NCBI GenBank assembly: GCA_013816105.1
Contig: JACDEY010000059.1
Coordinates: forward strand, 1-6,656
Direction of reading: 5' to 3'
From: Actinomycetota bacterium
GTDB taxonomy: Bacteria; Actinomycetota; UBA4738
Length of the DNA stretch: 6,656 bases
Shown: piece after piece, positions 6,121 to 6,656 of the stretch
Layout: each line of letters opens with the position of its first letter
How positions within the stretch are numbered: the stretch's first letter is position 1
Program-made: the position numbers and the translations under genes
The notes under the pieces: generated by a model
The model's input: only the letters and a program-made list of their open reading frames with translations
What the model was told of the DNA's origin: nothing
Database searches by the model: none

Positions 6121-6656
6121 TCACATCGAGTGGAGCGGCTTGCCGGCGAGGGACAGGAACGCCTCGCCGATCCCCTCGGAAAGGGTCGGGTGCGGATGGA
6201 TCAGCGCCGAGACGTCCGATGCCGTCGCCTCCCAGTTGTAGATGAGCGTCGCCTCGGCGATCAGCTCGGTCACGTGCGGTCCGATCATGTGAAGGCCGAG
6301 GACCTGACCGCCCTCCTTCTCGGCGACGACCTTGACGATGCCCCCCTCGCCGACGATGTTCGCCTTCGCGAGGACGGAGAACTGGAAGCTGCGCGTCTCC
6401 ACGTCGTGTCCGCGGTCGCGGGCCTGCGCCTCGGTGAACCCCACGGAGGAGATCTCCGGGGACGAGAAGGTGACCCTCGGAACCCCGGCGTAGTCGATCT
6501 CGGGGACCTCCATTCCCGCGATCCGCTCGGCGACGGCCATCCCCTCCAGAAAGGAGGAGTGTGCGAGCTGCAGCGGCGTCGCCGCCACGTCGCCCACCGC
6601 CCACACGTGCGGGACGCTCGTCTGCAGGGACCCGTCAACCTTGACGTAGCTGCGGT
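6121..6656 (-). CDS. lpdA: Dihydrolipoyl dehydrogenase (E3), C-terminal 177 residues; 5' end outside window
   Basis: This FAD enzyme reoxidises the dihydrolipoyl group of E2 and passes electrons to NAD+. The visible part begins in the second half of the FAD-binding region: KVDGSLQTSVPHVWAVGDVA is the conserved T-x5-A-x-G-D flavin motif, followed by TPLQLAHSSFLEGMAVAERI. The dimerisation domain follows, with VTFSSPEISSVGFTEAQA, GLHMIGPHVTELIAEA and the catalytic HPHPTLSE. In that motif the active-site base His is at 6190-6192 and its partner Glu, five residues on, at 6175-6177. This His is contributed across the dimer. The protein ends GKPLHSM, typical of the family. The redox-active disulfide lies upstream of the window. 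It is the first gene in transcription order within the window and is 31 bp from E1 alpha. Lpd upstream of E1 alpha is the arrangement of lpdV in the B. subtilis bkd operon, whereas pdhABCD has lpd last. AceE may also use it. Confidence 0.96.
   Translation of the reverse strand, partial: RSYVKVDGSLQTSVPHVWAVGDVAATPLQLAHSSFLEGMAVAERIAGMEVPEIDYAGVPRVTFSSPEISSVGFTEAQARDRGHDVETRSFQFSVLAKANIVGEGGIVKVVAEKEGGQVLGLHMIGPHVTELIAEATLIYNWEATASDVSALIHPHPTLSEGIGEAFLSLAGKPLHSM

Noticed and set aside
1..6656. Search for tRNA, rRNA, riboswitch, CRISPR, insertion sequence ends or a phage/defence system
   Set aside because: Nothing fits: coding genes fill nearly the whole window, and the only repeats are in-frame linker and kelch repeats.

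Overview
The window is a GC-rich bacterial chromosomal segment of dense central-metabolism genes, with no mobile element, RNA gene or CRISPR array that I can see. GTG starts at three of the five genes whose starts are visible and called with confidence, the high GC at third codon positions, an AceE N-terminus of the mycobacterial type (LPDIDP-[DE]-[12 protein letters not shown]), and an E2 gene next to lipB all suggest an actinomycete-like (Actinomycetota) organism. This placement is inference from family resemblance, not a database result.

The right three quarters (1668-6656, minus strand, transcribed right to left) is one compact unit: lpd (5' end cut by the window edge), E1 alpha, E1 beta, E2 and lipB. 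Spacing is 31 bp, a 4-bp ATGA overlap, 24 bp and 19 bp. The first four genes encode the three enzymes of a 2-oxoacid dehydrogenase complex. E1 alpha/beta decarboxylates the 2-oxoacid with thiamine diphosphate, E2 carries the acyl group on its lipoyl lysine to CoA, and Lpd reoxidises the lipoyl group with NAD+. LipB transfers the octanoyl group that is the precursor of the E2 lipoyl cofactor. The order lpd-E1alpha-E1beta-E2 and several sequence details match branched-chain 2-oxoacid dehydrogenase (bkd) operons. One E1 alpha motif looks more like pyruvate dehydrogenase, so the substrate stays open.

The left quarter holds two divergent genes. aceE (minus strand, 3' end beyond the window) encodes the homodimeric type of pyruvate dehydrogenase E1, unrelated in architecture to the alpha/beta E1 of the operon. 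A secreted six-repeat kelch-type beta-propeller protein (plus strand) lies between aceE and lipB. It is head-to-head with aceE across about 100 bp and tail-to-tail with lipB across 12 bp. Two kinds of dehydrogenase E1 therefore flank a single E2/LipB set, and AceE may share this E2 and Lpd.

Most of the window is well-known metabolism. The points worth a second look are the pairing of two E1 types, the unresolved substrate of the complex, the tandem repeats in the E2 linkers, an unusual 50-residue acidic leader on E1 beta, and the unexplained secreted kelch protein.
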